A stretch of DNA of 57,338 nt from a virus. Below the pieces are notes generated by a model. It saw only the letters and a list, made by a program, of their open reading frames with translations. It had not been told where the DNA came from and made no database searches. The translations under genes were made by a program, and so were the position numbers. Below, piece by piece: positions 45,982-54,752 of this stretch; the stretch's first letter is position 1; the number at the start of each line of letters is the position of its first letter. The DNA lies in the IMG/VR virus record IMGVR_UViG_3300050343_000082, positions 1 through 57,338 of that record. One strand, 5' to 3'.

Positions 45982-46184
45982 TATTTTTTTTTTCGATTAG
46001 GTCTGACATACTCTCCTGTCTTGTTGCCCCACTCTATTATATTTTTGATACCTGGTGCTTTCAAATTTATGTTGACCCCAAAAGGTCTCCATGCTTTTTT
46101 CATTATATTTAGTTCCAGTAAAAGGTTAGACCATTGACCAGGATTAGTACCATCTACTGTAATTGTTATTGTTTTTTCTTTCAT
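45981..46184 (-). CDS. small hypothetical protein, leaderless start likely
   Basis: 67 residues, MKEKTITITVDGTNPGQWSN, then basic KAPGIKNIIEWGNKTGEYVR. The A of ATG is 7 bases past the TACATT -10 box at 46191. Conserved-looking but unassigned. Confidence 0.7.
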   Translation of the reverse strand: MKEKTITITVDGTNPGQWSNLLLELNIMKKAWRPFGVNINLKAPGIKNIIEWGNKTGEYVRPNRKKK

Positions 46185-46190
46185 ACCTAC

Positions 46191-46218
46191 AATGTAGGAT
46201 ATTTTAGGATAATGTCAA
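46191..46218 (-). promoter_or_regulatory. minus promoter TTGACA-N16-TACATT
   Basis: Perfect -35 and a near -10, with the downstream ATG at the predicted transcription start. Lies over the 3' end of the basic gene at 46215. Confidence 0.6.
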
Positions 46219-46349
46219 CCCTGTCCTTTGTAACGAGTCTGTTTTTTTTGACGTTTTTCTGACTTATTTTTATTTTTTTTATGTTGCCGTGGTCCACGTT
46301 TCTTAGGTTTATCACGGGGTGTAAAGAACTTAAAACTTTGTCTAGCCAT
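46215..46349 (-). CDS. 44-residue very basic protein
   Basis: MARQSFKFFTPRDKPKKRGP, then a Lys/Arg/Gln run to KGQG. Overlaps the zinc-ribbon stop (ATGGCTAG). Probably binds nucleic acid. The gene is hidden because an indel extends the frame of its neighbour over it. Confidence 0.65.
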   Translation of the reverse strand: MARQSFKFFTPRDKPKKRGPRQHKKNKNKSEKRQKKQTRYKGQG

Positions 46350-46549
46350 CTTTCCATTCTTTTACAAAAGGAGTCTGCATCTTTTGGTCTAGTAATATGT
46401 GGTAGATAAACTATTTTACCATTAACATGTTGTTCTAAATCAGAACCACAATTCATACATCTATATAATTGATTTGTAATTCCAACTAACATAGTAAACT
46501 CATCACATGTTGGACATTGTCCATTAACAACTTCTGTCTGTATTTTCAT
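46343..46549 (-). CDS. zinc-ribbon protein (one T insertion)
   Basis: MKIQTEVVNGQCPTCDEFTM, then YRCMNCGSDLEQHVNG: two CxxC pairs form a zinc ribbon. Start at 46549 is set by TAATG. An extra T near 46370 diverts the frame; removal gives SFVKEWKDG and a stop at 46343 overlapping the next ATG. About 68 residues. DNA or RNA contact is likely. Confidence 0.7.
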
Positions 46550-46686
46550 TATTGACAACTTAAACACTCATCGCTGTCATTGTCAAGGTCTGCGAGAGCG
46601 TCTTGTTTGCAGTCATCGCTGCAAAACATATCTAATTCATCTTTAGCTTCAAATTCTTTTTTACACTGTTTACAATTTTTCTTCAT
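46549..46686 (-). CDS. 45-residue Cys-rich zinc finger
   Basis: MKKNCKQCKKEFEAKDELDM, FCSDDCKQDALADL, ending DECLSCQ. CxxC...CxxxC plus a C-terminal CxxC, fitting an MYM/FLYWCH-like or DUF2256-type single zinc site. TAATG overlaps on both sides. Unknown role. Confidence 0.7.
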   Translation of the reverse strand: MKKNCKQCKKEFEAKDELDMFCSDDCKQDALADLDNDSDECLSCQ

Positions 46687-46919
46687 TATTCTAATATTAA
46701 TTTTTTAATTGACTTTGATCCGTCTACGTTCGACTCGAGCTCGGCCATCGACTTGATACATTGATAAATAACATTATTATTTTTATTCGATCTCATTGCA
46801 ACTCTCTTGCCTTTCAAGCACATTGACATTGAATGTTTACCTGTCTCAGGATCAATTTGAATTCTGTGTTCTTTGATCTCTCCGTTTACAATCATAAGTA
46901 GGGCTACAACTAACTCCAT
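46686..46919 (-). CDS. small hypothetical protein
   Basis: 77 residues: MELVVALLMIVNGEIKEHRI, a hydrophobic N-terminus without a cleavage site, then a Cys-containing alpha/beta part (MCLKGKRVAMRSN). TAATG coupled on both sides. Possibly membrane-associated. Not recognised. Confidence 0.65.
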   Translation of the reverse strand: MELVVALLMIVNGEIKEHRIQIDPETGKHSMSMCLKGKRVAMRSNKNNNVIYQCIKSMAELESNVDGSKSIKKLILE

Positions 46920-47023
46920 TAATGACCTCCGTTTTGTCTTACCTTATCTTTTAACACTTCGATATCTGCTAGTGCTTTATCTAATTGTTCTCTTAAAAAT
47001 TCTATATTAACTTTGTTTGTCAT
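46919..47023 (-). CDS. 34-residue coiled-coil peptide
   Basis: MTNKVNIEFLREQLDKALAD then IEVLKDKVRQNGGH. Heptad helix. TAATG with the next gene. Could instead be the C-terminus of the gene upstream if that one has another indel. Confidence 0.5.
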   Translation of the reverse strand: MTNKVNIEFLREQLDKALADIEVLKDKVRQNGGH

Positions 47024-47025
47024 GT

Positions 47026-47294
47026 TCATCTCTTGAGTCTCTTCCATTTTCTCGACGGACTTATAAAATCCTCGATTAAAAAATGTTGTTCCTGGTCCGT
47101 GGGCACTTGTTCTGACTTTTCTTTAACAAATCATTTTCAAACAACTCACGTGATGTCTCTAACGATACCAACCTCGCAGTCAGCTCCGTATAAGCGAACA
47201 CGCCCATTGCGACGAGCACGATCAGGCTAGCTACCGTCTTCATCGGCATCTGCACTCGTGCCTCTTCTCCGATATTGAGTGGTTTATTGGACAT
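47026..47294 (-). CDS. single-pass membrane protein (indel at C-terminus)
   Basis: MSNKPLNIGEEARVQMPMKT, TM segment at about 20-38 (VASLIVLVAMGVFAYTEL), then a coiled coil LVSLETSRELFENDLLKK. An indel near 47118 shifts the end; restored text is SEQVPTDQEQHFLIEDF. The layout (TM plus periplasmic coiled coil) resembles small spanin or holin partners; role unproven. Confidence 0.65.
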
Positions 47295-47376
47295 TGGGAC
47301 CTCCGAAGAATGCTAGGAGACAAAGAGCAATAATTAACATTGCTGTGAATCTATAATCCATCCTAGCATACTCCAT
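47284..47376 (-). CDS. 30-residue membrane peptide
   Basis: MEYARMDYRFTAMLIIALCL then LAFFGGPNVQ. One TM segment. Its end overlaps the start of the next membrane protein, which supports a real gene. Confidence 0.5.
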   Translation of the reverse strand: MEYARMDYRFTAMLIIALCLLAFFGGPNVQ

Positions 47377-47381
47377 AATCA

Positions 47382-47483
47382 TTACTTTAATACGTAAGCT
47401 ACAATAAGTACAACGAATACAAGACATTCAATCTTGTGGTCTGACCAGTAATGCATAGCTTTACTTTTCATTTTATCAATCAT
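47382..47483 (-). CDS. 33-residue membrane peptide
   Basis: MIDKMKSKAMHYWSDHKIEC then LVFVVLIVAYVLK: basic N-terminus and one TM. Start overlaps the upstream stop. Third small membrane gene in a row. Confidence 0.55.
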   Translation of the reverse strand: MIDKMKSKAMHYWSDHKIECLVFVVLIVAYVLK

Positions 47484-48126
47484 TTTTTTTCTCCTCGATT
47501 TCATAGAAGAACTTGTCGGTATCTTCTGTCCGCCATGCTCTACTATCTTCTACATTCCACTCAGAAGTCTGCACTTTCCAATCGGGAATATCATCTTTTA
47601 CTGTAAAAGAAGGTATGTCCCATATACATCTATTGTTAGGTTGTGCTGCATAATTACCATCATCTAGTGCAATTATGTGAGCGCACTTGTGTTCGTGCGG
47701 AATCTCTGAATGATCAGTGTCAAGTATATTAGACTCTGGATGTGCAAAGTCAACTGTAAATAAATATTTTCCAGGGTGCCATTTCTTATCTTTTCCTATA
47801 TACTTACCGGCTTGTCCGTCTAGTATATCCCAACGATGAACAGCAGGATAATAAGAAAAACAATTCCAGAGCTGTAGTTCATCAAGTCGTCTTGAGGGCA
47901 CTCCGGATGCATCAAATCCCTGTTGAATAAACGCGCTAATTGGTAGGCGATAAAATATTGCACCGTTTTCCATAATAGCATGAAATAATATAGCACGACC
48001 TGTAAGAGCGCTAAGACCAAAGATAATGCAGTCAGCAACTTCTCCCTTATGTTTTTTAAGATCATACAGATACTCCTTTCTTATTTGTGCATAGGTTGGT
48101 GGTATGTTTGCGTTTAAATATGCCAT
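47476..48126 (-). CDS. conserved-looking protein next to DNA polymerase
   Basis: 216 residues, clean. LFHAIMENGAIFYRLPISAF, LQLWNCFSYYPAVHRWD, FTVDFAHPESNILDTDHSEI, CAHIIALDDGNYAAQPNNRC, IWDIPSFT. Beta-rich with many aromatic residues and no enzyme motif known to me. It follows the polymerase by 9 bases, so it is co-expressed with replication genes. Function unknown. Confidence 0.75.
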   Translation of the reverse strand: MAYLNANIPPTYAQIRKEYLYDLKKHKGEVADCIIFGLSALTGRAILFHAIMENGAIFYRLPISAFIQQGFDASGVPSRRLDELQLWNCFSYYPAVHRWDILDGQAGKYIGKDKKWHPGKYLFTVDFAHPESNILDTDHSEIPHEHKCAHIIALDDGNYAAQPNNRCIWDIPSFTVKDDIPDWKVQTSEWNVEDSRAWRTEDTDKFFYEIEEKKND

Positions 48127-48135
48127 AGTTTATCC

Positions 48136-49989
48136 TCATTTAATTGTACCCCAATTTGGTCCAGATTCATAGTCCACTTTGTTTGGTACTTCTAGTTCAA
48201 CTGCAGATTCCATAATCTCTTTTATTTTATCTGCATTACCATCGACCGATATATCAAGTTCATCATGTACTTGTATATGCGGTACGATACCTTCTTTGTA
48301 CAGATCAACCATAGCTTTTTTAGTCATGTCTGCGGCTGATCCTTGTATAAGTTTATTGAGTGCTTTGTATGTATAAGCTCTCTTGATCCCTGGTCCGTGT
48401 TCCGTGAGCGCTTCTTCGTGAGGCAATGCTTTATGTATCCCGAACTGGTTGGGCTCCCATAAATTAAATCTACATCTTCGACCTAGTAAAGTTCTAACTC
48501 GACCTCTGTCCTGTGCTCTACGCATTACACTTTCCATTAACATTTTAACAAAAGGGACTTTGTCATGGTACGTTCTAAATAGATCTTCAGCGTTCTCTTT
48601 AGATACACCTAGCTCTGCTTGTAATTTGTTTTTACCCATACCATAAAACAAACCAAGGTTAATTGTCTTGGCCTGTGATCTAGGTATGTTTGCCATGTCA
48701 GCAACAATTCTATGAAAGTCTGTATCCGGTTCATCGTTGTATGCATCAAGAACTTCTTCTACACCATAGAGTCCATCTAATGCTGCATAGTGTGTAACAA
48801 GTCGTGGCTCTTGTTGTGAGTAGTCAAAGCAACCCCAGCTACATCCTTCTTCAGGTATAAACAAACTTCTGATCAGTGGTCCAAGTTCCTTGTTCCGTGC
48901 TGGTATCTGCTGTAAGTTTGGATTGTTGTAACTGAAACGTCCTGTCACTGTACCACCTTGATCGGATCTAATCTGATTGATCTCAGCATGTATTCTACCT
49001 TTATGTGAATGCTTTAATATGGTATCAATAAAAGTTGTGTGTGATTTATTAATCTCTCTTGCACGTGCAATTTGTTGAACGATCGGATTTGGATGGTTCT
49101 GTAAAAAATTTTTAGTAAAGGATGGTGCTTGTGTTTTCGCAGTTACGTCATAAGGTAAGTTTAGTTTTTCAAAAACTTTGGCAATTGATCTTGCAGCCCA
49201 TATCTGAATGTCTATTCCTGTTTCTTTTTTTACTTTTAGTAATGCTAACTCTTCTTCTCCAACTAATTTTTTCTTCAATTGGTGAGCTGCTTCTGTATCT
49301 ACACGCACACCTAAGAATCTCATATCAACGAGGCAAGGAAATAGTTCTGTCTCAAGGTCGAAGATAGATTGTACATCTTCATGTTCGATTTGTTTCTTCA
49401 TCTCTTGCCATAATTTTAGAGTTAGAACCGCATCTTGCTCTGCATACTCGCCAACATACATCGCAGGTAGTTTATACATCTCTGCCTTGTGATCGATGCC
49501 CCAATGCGCTGCAGTTTCCTTCAATACAGCCTCATTTTTGCCGATTCCGACGTAATCACGACCCAAACTACCTAAATCGTATCGAAAGCGATTCTCGTCC
49601 ACGAGAGAGCCAGCAATCATGGTATCTACTATTCTACCCTCTATTTTAAGGCCCATAGACCTAATCCAACATACATCGTACATTGCATTGTGAAATATCT
49701 TAATTGCAGGTGTTTTTAGTACATCGGTAAACCATTTTATGACCATATTCTTATCCATGTTACCACCACCTTCATGTGCGATAGGATAATATCCAGACCA
49801 ACCTTCTACAGCTACAGCTATTCCAACTACTGCACCATTACCAATGACTGAACCTGAACCTGTAGATTTTAAATCTGGGTCCTTAGTCTCTAAGTCAATT
49901 GCAATCTCATCATACTTAGATAAGTCTGGAAAAGATTCTGGTGGTAGCCACTCTGTCTGTGGTTTAAATATTGGTTTGTTTTGGTTCAT
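48136..49989 (-). CDS. polA: DNA polymerase, family A with 3'-5' exonuclease
   Basis: 617 residues, clean. Exo I DLET (32-35), Exo II HNAMYD (100-105), Exo III YAEQDA (182-187): proofreading residues all present. TGRFSYNNPNLQQIP (349-363), motif A FDYSQQEPR (388-396), motif B RSQAKTINLGLFYG (437-450) and motif C VHDE (574-577). The O-helix residue matching E. coli Phe762 is Leu445. No 5'-nuclease domain, as usual for phage PolA. It replicates the genome with the primase and helicases upstream. Confidence 0.96.
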   Translation of the reverse strand: MNQNKPIFKPQTEWLPPESFPDLSKYDEIAIDLETKDPDLKSTGSGSVIGNGAVVGIAVAVEGWSGYYPIAHEGGGNMDKNMVIKWFTDVLKTPAIKIFHNAMYDVCWIRSMGLKIEGRIVDTMIAGSLVDENRFRYDLGSLGRDYVGIGKNEAVLKETAAHWGIDHKAEMYKLPAMYVGEYAEQDAVLTLKLWQEMKKQIEHEDVQSIFDLETELFPCLVDMRFLGVRVDTEAAHQLKKKLVGEEELALLKVKKETGIDIQIWAARSIAKVFEKLNLPYDVTAKTQAPSFTKNFLQNHPNPIVQQIARAREINKSHTTFIDTILKHSHKGRIHAEINQIRSDQGGTVTGRFSYNNPNLQQIPARNKELGPLIRSLFIPEEGCSWGCFDYSQQEPRLVTHYAALDGLYGVEEVLDAYNDEPDTDFHRIVADMANIPRSQAKTINLGLFYGMGKNKLQAELGVSKENAEDLFRTYHDKVPFVKMLMESVMRRAQDRGRVRTLLGRRCRFNLWEPNQFGIHKALPHEEALTEHGPGIKRAYTYKALNKLIQGSAADMTKKAMVDLYKEGIVPHIQVHDELDISVDGNADKIKEIMESAVELEVPNKVDYESGPNWGTIK

Positions 49990-50176
49990 AGATATGTTTA
50001 CTCTCTATAGTCTTATTAAGTTTATCCTTATTGCTAAATGCATATAAAGCCGCGTTATAGTCATGAGGAAATATCTCCCATGAGAATTTGTCTTCTAGTC
50101 CTAGATAAATTTCTAGATTAAATTTATATTTTTTATTAATGCTAATAGTTTTTACAATCTTACTTGCTCTTGGCAT
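49964..50176 (-). CDS. small hypothetical protein
   Basis: 70 residues, MPRASKIVKTISINKKYKFN, a Lys-rich N-terminus then an alpha/beta piece WEIFPHDYNAALYAF. Overlaps DUF3310 and the polymerase on both sides. Not recognised. Confidence 0.6.
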   Translation of the reverse strand: MPRASKIVKTISINKKYKFNLEIYLGLEDKFSWEIFPHDYNAALYAFSNKDKLNKTIESKHIYEPKQTNI

Positions 50177-50414
50177 TTTTCATATCTTTCAATTTCTTAA
50201 TTTCTAAATCACAATAGTGTTTAATCTTCTCCAGATCTTCTACACCATTTTTGTGTAAATATCTACAAACATATTTCACAACGTTGCCCTGAAAGAATGA
50301 TAAATCATTCTTTGAAATAAATTCGTAGGGTTGAATGTGAAAGTCCTTGTAGTGGGATCCTCCAATTTGTTTATCTTGAGGAAATGCATCCTTAAATATA
50401 TCTTTGTTCGTCAT
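50160..50414 (-). CDS. DUF3310 protein (T7 gp1.7-like)
   Basis: 84 residues. QIGGSHYKDFHIQPYEFISK and FFQGNVVKYVCRYLHKNGVE then DLEKIKHY are the DUF3310 signature. T7 gp1.7, in this family, is a nucleotide kinase; whether this short form is active is unknown. Sits in the replication operon. Confidence 0.88.
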   Translation of the reverse strand: MTNKDIFKDAFPQDKQIGGSHYKDFHIQPYEFISKNDLSFFQGNVVKYVCRYLHKNGVEDLEKIKHYCDLEIKKLKDMKNAKSK

Positions 50415-51895
50415 AGATTGTATGCCTTTTTAGTTTGTGGTTCTATTATGTATAAGTTTTTTTCTGTTCTTGTGCAGGCAACATAAAATAATCTGTGTGT
50501 ATCATCTGGATCTTTTTCATAATCAATAAATGCTGCACCAGCCAAGTCTGTTATTACAACTACATTCTCTCGTTCATTACCTTTGACGCCATGTATTGTA
50601 GAAATACTAATTCTAGGATTCTTGTCTAAGTTCTCTCCTGACTTAATTAATTTTTTTATCTTCTTTATATCTTCATCACCTATTTCATTTAATGCTTCGT
50701 CCCATTCAGATTCTGTGTTAAGTCCATACTTCTCTTTCAAAGTATCTATGTCATAGAAACCATCTTTGATTATTGTTTTAAATAACTTTGGATCCCAATT
50801 ATCTTTGGTCATCTTTGCAGCGATCTTCTTAACATCATTGTAATGTAAAGGTATACCTTTTCGTAAGTCATTCCATTTCAATATAATTTCATAAATATTT
50901 TTTACTCTCGGTACAGCATTTCTTCTTTGCCAATACAATTCTTTTTCATCTAATATGTTTCCAATACCTGCTAACATATAGTTAGCTTGTGCTAACACTA
51001 ACCATTTACCACGTGAGAAATCTACTTCGTGAAGATTGCTACAGTAAGAAACAGATCCTTCTTCTTCTTTTGGTAGCCATTCTTTTTCTACTCTGTTGTG
51101 TACTTTTTTTATTATCTTGTTTGCTAATTCAAAAGGTATTTGTGGTACCCTTTGTGATTGGTCTAGTACAGTTCTATCACCTTCTAAATTTATAAATGTA
51201 CTTACATGTGCACCATTCCATCTGTATATAGCCTGGTCATCGTCACCTGATATGTATGAGTCTTGTGCTTTCTGTTCTATCTTTTTAACTAATCTCCATT
51301 GTATCAAACTTAAATCTTGTGCTTCATCTACAAACATAACTCTTAGACTTGGTGATTCACCACTCGCTATAAATTTATCTAGCATATCTGGAAAGTCAAT
51401 CAAACCATTCTGTTCTTTATAGTTCTCTAACTCTTCAACTATAATTTCTAATTTACTTAATTGTATCTTTGAGTTGTTATTCAAATGATAAAATTTTATT
51501 GGGTCCATCTCTTTTGATCGTGCTAAGTTTATTAATTGTATGTATGGATCTGGAGAATAAAATATACCTTCATAGTCTTCGTCTTGTCTTGCACCTTCTA
51601 ATTCTATTTGCATCTTCTCTGATAATTCTTTGTAATGCTTTGGTTGCATTACCTGGTTTCTATTTATACCAAGTTGATTAAAACAAAATGAATGTAGTGT
51701 TTGAAAGTATGGTACATCATTATAAGATAATTTAAATTTATCTACTGCTCTTTGTTTACCTTCTTGTGCAGCGTTCTTACTAAATGTAAAATAACCAATC
51801 TTATCTGGTGGTGTGTTAGCTAGAAACTTTTCTATGTGTCCTAGTAATGTATGTGTTTTACCTGTACCTGGTGGTCCATAAATTATGTGACGCAT
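50411..51895 (-). CDS. UvrD/PcrA-like SF1 helicase
   Basis: 494 residues, clean. Walker A GPPGTGKT (7-14) at the very N-terminus, Ia FSKNAAQEG, DEAQDLSLIQW (motif II), GDDDQAIYRWNGA (motif III), then STIHGVKGNERENVVVI (motif V) and HRLFYVACTRTEKNLYI (motif VI). The 2B domain is reduced, as in phage versions. TAATG with the primase gene. It most likely unwinds DNA during replication or recombination. This and the SNF2-like gene replace a DnaB-type helicase, which I do not see. Confidence 0.92.
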   Translation of the reverse strand: MRHIIYGPPGTGKTHTLLGHIEKFLANTPPDKIGYFTFSKNAAQEGKQRAVDKFKLSYNDVPYFQTLHSFCFNQLGINRNQVMQPKHYKELSEKMQIELEGARQDEDYEGIFYSPDPYIQLINLARSKEMDPIKFYHLNNNSKIQLSKLEIIVEELENYKEQNGLIDFPDMLDKFIASGESPSLRVMFVDEAQDLSLIQWRLVKKIEQKAQDSYISGDDDQAIYRWNGAHVSTFINLEGDRTVLDQSQRVPQIPFELANKIIKKVHNRVEKEWLPKEEEGSVSYCSNLHEVDFSRGKWLVLAQANYMLAGIGNILDEKELYWQRRNAVPRVKNIYEIILKWNDLRKGIPLHYNDVKKIAAKMTKDNWDPKLFKTIIKDGFYDIDTLKEKYGLNTESEWDEALNEIGDEDIKKIKKLIKSGENLDKNPRISISTIHGVKGNERENVVVITDLAGAAFIDYEKDPDDTHRLFYVACTRTEKNLYIIEPQTKKAYNL

Positions 51896-53388
51896 TAGTA
51901 GTTTTCTTTCTTAAATGTTTTTGGTTTGTATGTTTCTGTTTTCTTATCAAACCTAGCTACAACAAATACAGATAGTTTTGTTTTACCTACACGTTTAGTT
52001 GTACAGTTTAGATCATCTTTTAACATCTGTGATGTTCTTTGATATGGAACTCTCCAATGTTTTCTTGATAGATAATTGTTAAAGAAGTTATCAAATACAA
52101 AGTGATGAAAGCCATCTTTAGTATAAGTACCACCATTACGTAAGTCTTCGTAATCGTCTTTTTGTATTCTGTTTACACAATAATCTTCCAAGTAATTATT
52201 TAATATATCTTTTGTACTTGTACCTTCTGCAGGTTCTGTAATCTCTGCACCACTTAATAATACAGTAGTAATTTTTTTCCAATCACCTGTCTTTAGTGTT
52301 GGTGGATTTATTCTTAATTGTTTTATACATTCTTCTTGAAACAAAGTTTGATTAGCTAAATGTTTTGCTGAGTCTAGATACAATCTATCTCCATCTACAT
52401 TCATGTAGTAGTAAGGTTCTTCCAGGTTAACTACTTGTAAATCTGTTAGACTTGGAAATATTATCTCTTGACCTATACCAAACTTTCTAGATCTACATAA
52501 TTTTTTATCACACAAACTACACATAGGTTGGTCATTACATTTGTAACCCCACTCTTTTTTATCATGTTGTTTTATAATTATTTGTACTTCTGTATCTGAC
52601 AATGGTTGCTGCATTGCAGTCTCATTGAAGATCATTACTTTTGTTTTCCAATTGTCTGGCCATTTAGATTTTGCATACACACCATAATGAAATAGTGCAT
52701 TGTTTCTACCACCTTCACCAATTTTATTTTGTGCCATAAGTTCTATACATGGTGGTCCATCAGAGTATGGTGTCTCTGGTCTTTTAATTTCTATCTTGCT
52801 GATGTCTTGTTGTTTATGTCTTTCGTAGAGTTCAAAAAAAGCATCTATACTAGCAGCTTCACCATCTTCCATAAAGGCGTATCTTGTTGTCTGACCACAA
52901 TTAAAGTATGGTAAATTTAAAAAGTTTCCTGTATCATCTTTTGATTTTAATTCTCTTTGTTTTGGAAATACTTCTGATCCACCATAACCTAATACAGATC
53001 TAATCTCATTTAATTTATCTTGCATCAAACCTGCTGATACATAATCTTCTGTAAATAAAAATACATGAGCACCACCAGACTTTGATCTACATACGACCAA
53101 TGGTAATTGAAATTGTTTTATTTTATTTATTAATTGTTTGTGATCAAACTCTGCGTATGAGTCAATGTCTATACATCCCCACTTACATTTGTTGTCATCA
53201 TTGATTGGTATAATACCTAAACTGTCAGCACCATCTAAATGCTTTTGCCACAACTCATCTGTGACTGGTTCTCGTTTAACAAACGATTTACCTTTAATCT
53301 TGTTGCCGTCACCATTTGATTCACCAACTAAAGTGACACCATGTGCACGGTCTAATCCATAAAATATATTTTTAAATCTTTCTATCAT
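51895..53388 (-). CDS. AEP-type primase (TOTE/prim-pol-like)
   Basis: 497 residues, clean. GCIDIDSY (72-79) supplies the D-x-D metal motif; VVCRSKSGGAHVFLF (98-112) has the S-x-x-H motif; GGSEVFPKQRELKS follows as the third motif region. Further on, CNDQPMCSLCDKKLC is a Cys cluster for zinc or Fe-S. C-terminal 200 residues look like a PriCT or helicase-loading part. This is the archaeo-eukaryotic primase fold used by many phages, not DnaG. It probably makes primers for PolA. Confidence 0.85.
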   Translation of the reverse strand: MIERFKNIFYGLDRAHGVTLVGESNGDGNKIKGKSFVKREPVTDELWQKHLDGADSLGIIPINDDNKCKWGCIDIDSYAEFDHKQLINKIKQFQLPLVVCRSKSGGAHVFLFTEDYVSAGLMQDKLNEIRSVLGYGGSEVFPKQRELKSKDDTGNFLNLPYFNCGQTTRYAFMEDGEAASIDAFFELYERHKQQDISKIEIKRPETPYSDGPPCIELMAQNKIGEGGRNNALFHYGVYAKSKWPDNWKTKVMIFNETAMQQPLSDTEVQIIIKQHDKKEWGYKCNDQPMCSLCDKKLCRSRKFGIGQEIIFPSLTDLQVVNLEEPYYYMNVDGDRLYLDSAKHLANQTLFQEECIKQLRINPPTLKTGDWKKITTVLLSGAEITEPAEGTSTKDILNNYLEDYCVNRIQKDDYEDLRNGGTYTKDGFHHFVFDNFFNNYLSRKHWRVPYQRTSQMLKDDLNCTTKRVGKTKLSVFVVARFDKKTETYKPKTFKKENY

Positions 53389-53432
53389 ACAAAATAAAAG
53401 TGGGCGTTTCCACTCTCGCTTAGACGCCCACT
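53389..53432 (-). terminator. rho-independent terminator
   Basis: Minus strand: AGTGGGCGT, 16-base loop, ACGCCCACT, then TTTTATTTT. Follows the putative ssDNA-binding gene by 15 bases and precedes the primase ATG, so it can limit primase relative to ssDNA-binding protein. Confidence 0.85.
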
Positions 53433-53446
53433 ACCTAGGATACTGG

Positions 53447-54199
53447 TTAGTAGTTTGAAGAACCTTTTGTAGTTTCTTCTGATCCGTGCTTCGCTTGGAT
53501 TTCACCCTTACCAACTGATTCTGCAAATGACTTAGCCATATCATATATAGCTTTGTCTGTTACAGGACCAACTTTAGATACATCCCAACCAAACCATGTT
53601 CCTTTGTCATTAGACATCTGAACGGTAGATAGATTGTAAATGTGGCTATAAGTAGGCGGTGTGAATAAACCGTTTTTACCTTGCATCTTGATACCCATCA
53701 TCATTGAGTTCCACTTTCTACTAACTTTAAGTTGAGTAGACTTCATAGAAATCAAAGCTGTCTGTGGGTTGTCTCCAAGAGTCAATACAAAATGACTAGC
53801 AGTATTATCCAGATAATTACCATTTGGTAATCTGTCTTTATAATCCTTACCTCTAGTCGTCTGACTTACAATATCACTATCTGCATCGTGAATTGCAACA
53901 GGTGCACCTGTACTGGTACCTCTGTCTTGCCATTCGATGTACTGTCTTTTGTAATGAGCCGGTACAACTTGTATAGTGTCATACAGTTCATTAGTTACAG
54001 TATTTATTATTTTGCCAGGTTCTGCACCCTCGACATATTTACCATCACGCTTGTTTACTTCTGGTGATAGTTGGCCCAAAATTTTTAAGAATGGTAACGC
54101 AAGATCTTCTTGCGATATATTCTGAGCGCCTTGTGCTGCATCAGCTTCCATATCAAATGTTGCTAATGCGCTATTCTTTTTTTCTGCTACTTGGTTCAT
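53447..54199 (-). CDS. putative ssDNA-binding protein
   Basis: 250 residues, clean. QNISQEDLALPFLKILGQLS, PEVNKRDGKYVEGAEPGKII, IQVVPAHYKRQYIEWQDRG, then beta-strand text and a disordered acidic/Gly/Ser tail. The tail style and the strong terminator after it fit an abundant ssDNA-binding protein; sequence does not show an OB fold to me. It stands before primase, helicase and polymerase. Assignment by context. Confidence 0.55.
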   Translation of the reverse strand: MNQVAEKKNSALATFDMEADAAQGAQNISQEDLALPFLKILGQLSPEVNKRDGKYVEGAEPGKIINTVTNELYDTIQVVPAHYKRQYIEWQDRGTSTGAPVAIHDADSDIVSQTTRGKDYKDRLPNGNYLDNTASHFVLTLGDNPQTALISMKSTQLKVSRKWNSMMMGIKMQGKNGLFTPPTYSHIYNLSTVQMSNDKGTWFGWDVSKVGPVTDKAIYDMAKSFAESVGKGEIQAKHGSEETTKGSSNY

Positions 54200-54201
54200 G
54201 T

Positions 54202-54752
54202 TTATTTGTTCCTTTTTATTGTTGTCTTATTCTCTGAGAATACCCCAAAGATTTCCGTTGGCATTTCTTTACCTGCCTCAATACGCTCACGGACTAGCGC
54301 TTTCAGAGTCATGGGCTCAACCTTCATCTTTTGTGTCGGTTGAAACCCTTGACCCTTCGCAAGTTCAGCATATGATGCTGCCTTGTTATCCTCGTTACGA
54401 CCAAATGATACCAAGATCTCGTTCTTAATAATATCACCTAGTCCATTGTCCCGAAGCCAGTTAAACGCCGCTTCTTTATTTGCTTCTGTAATAGTAGCAC
54501 GATACGACGTTGAAACTTTAAGATGTGATCCATCTTGAAGTTTTAATTCTGCTAAACCCATCTCGCTCATCATGGTTGGTATAACCTCACCTGATATACG
54601 TTGGTATTCTTTTTTTAAATCTTTAATGTTGTTTCACTTGCTTCTATTCTTTTGTGTAAACCCTCTAACATTTCTACTTGATCTGCAAGAGACTGAATGT
54701 TTTCAGTTTTCTTCATTGCATCTTGTTGGTCTTGTTCAAAATTAATTGTCAT
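54202..54752 (-). CDS. hypothetical replication-module protein (one indel)
   Basis: True start is ATG 54752 (MTINFEQDQQDAMKKTENIQ), overlapping the upstream stop. A coiled coil follows; an indel near 54625 breaks it, and DLKKEYQRISGEVIPTMMSE joins the intact 54202-54573 part (LQDGSHLKVSTSYRATITEA, NEILVSFGRNEDNKAASYA). About 183 residues. Unknown function; paired with the ssDNA-binding candidate. Confidence 0.65.

Noticed and set aside
53447-54199. Naming this gene as a proven ssb
   Set aside because: No OB-fold motif can be read directly; only position, tail and the terminator support it, so it is left as putative.
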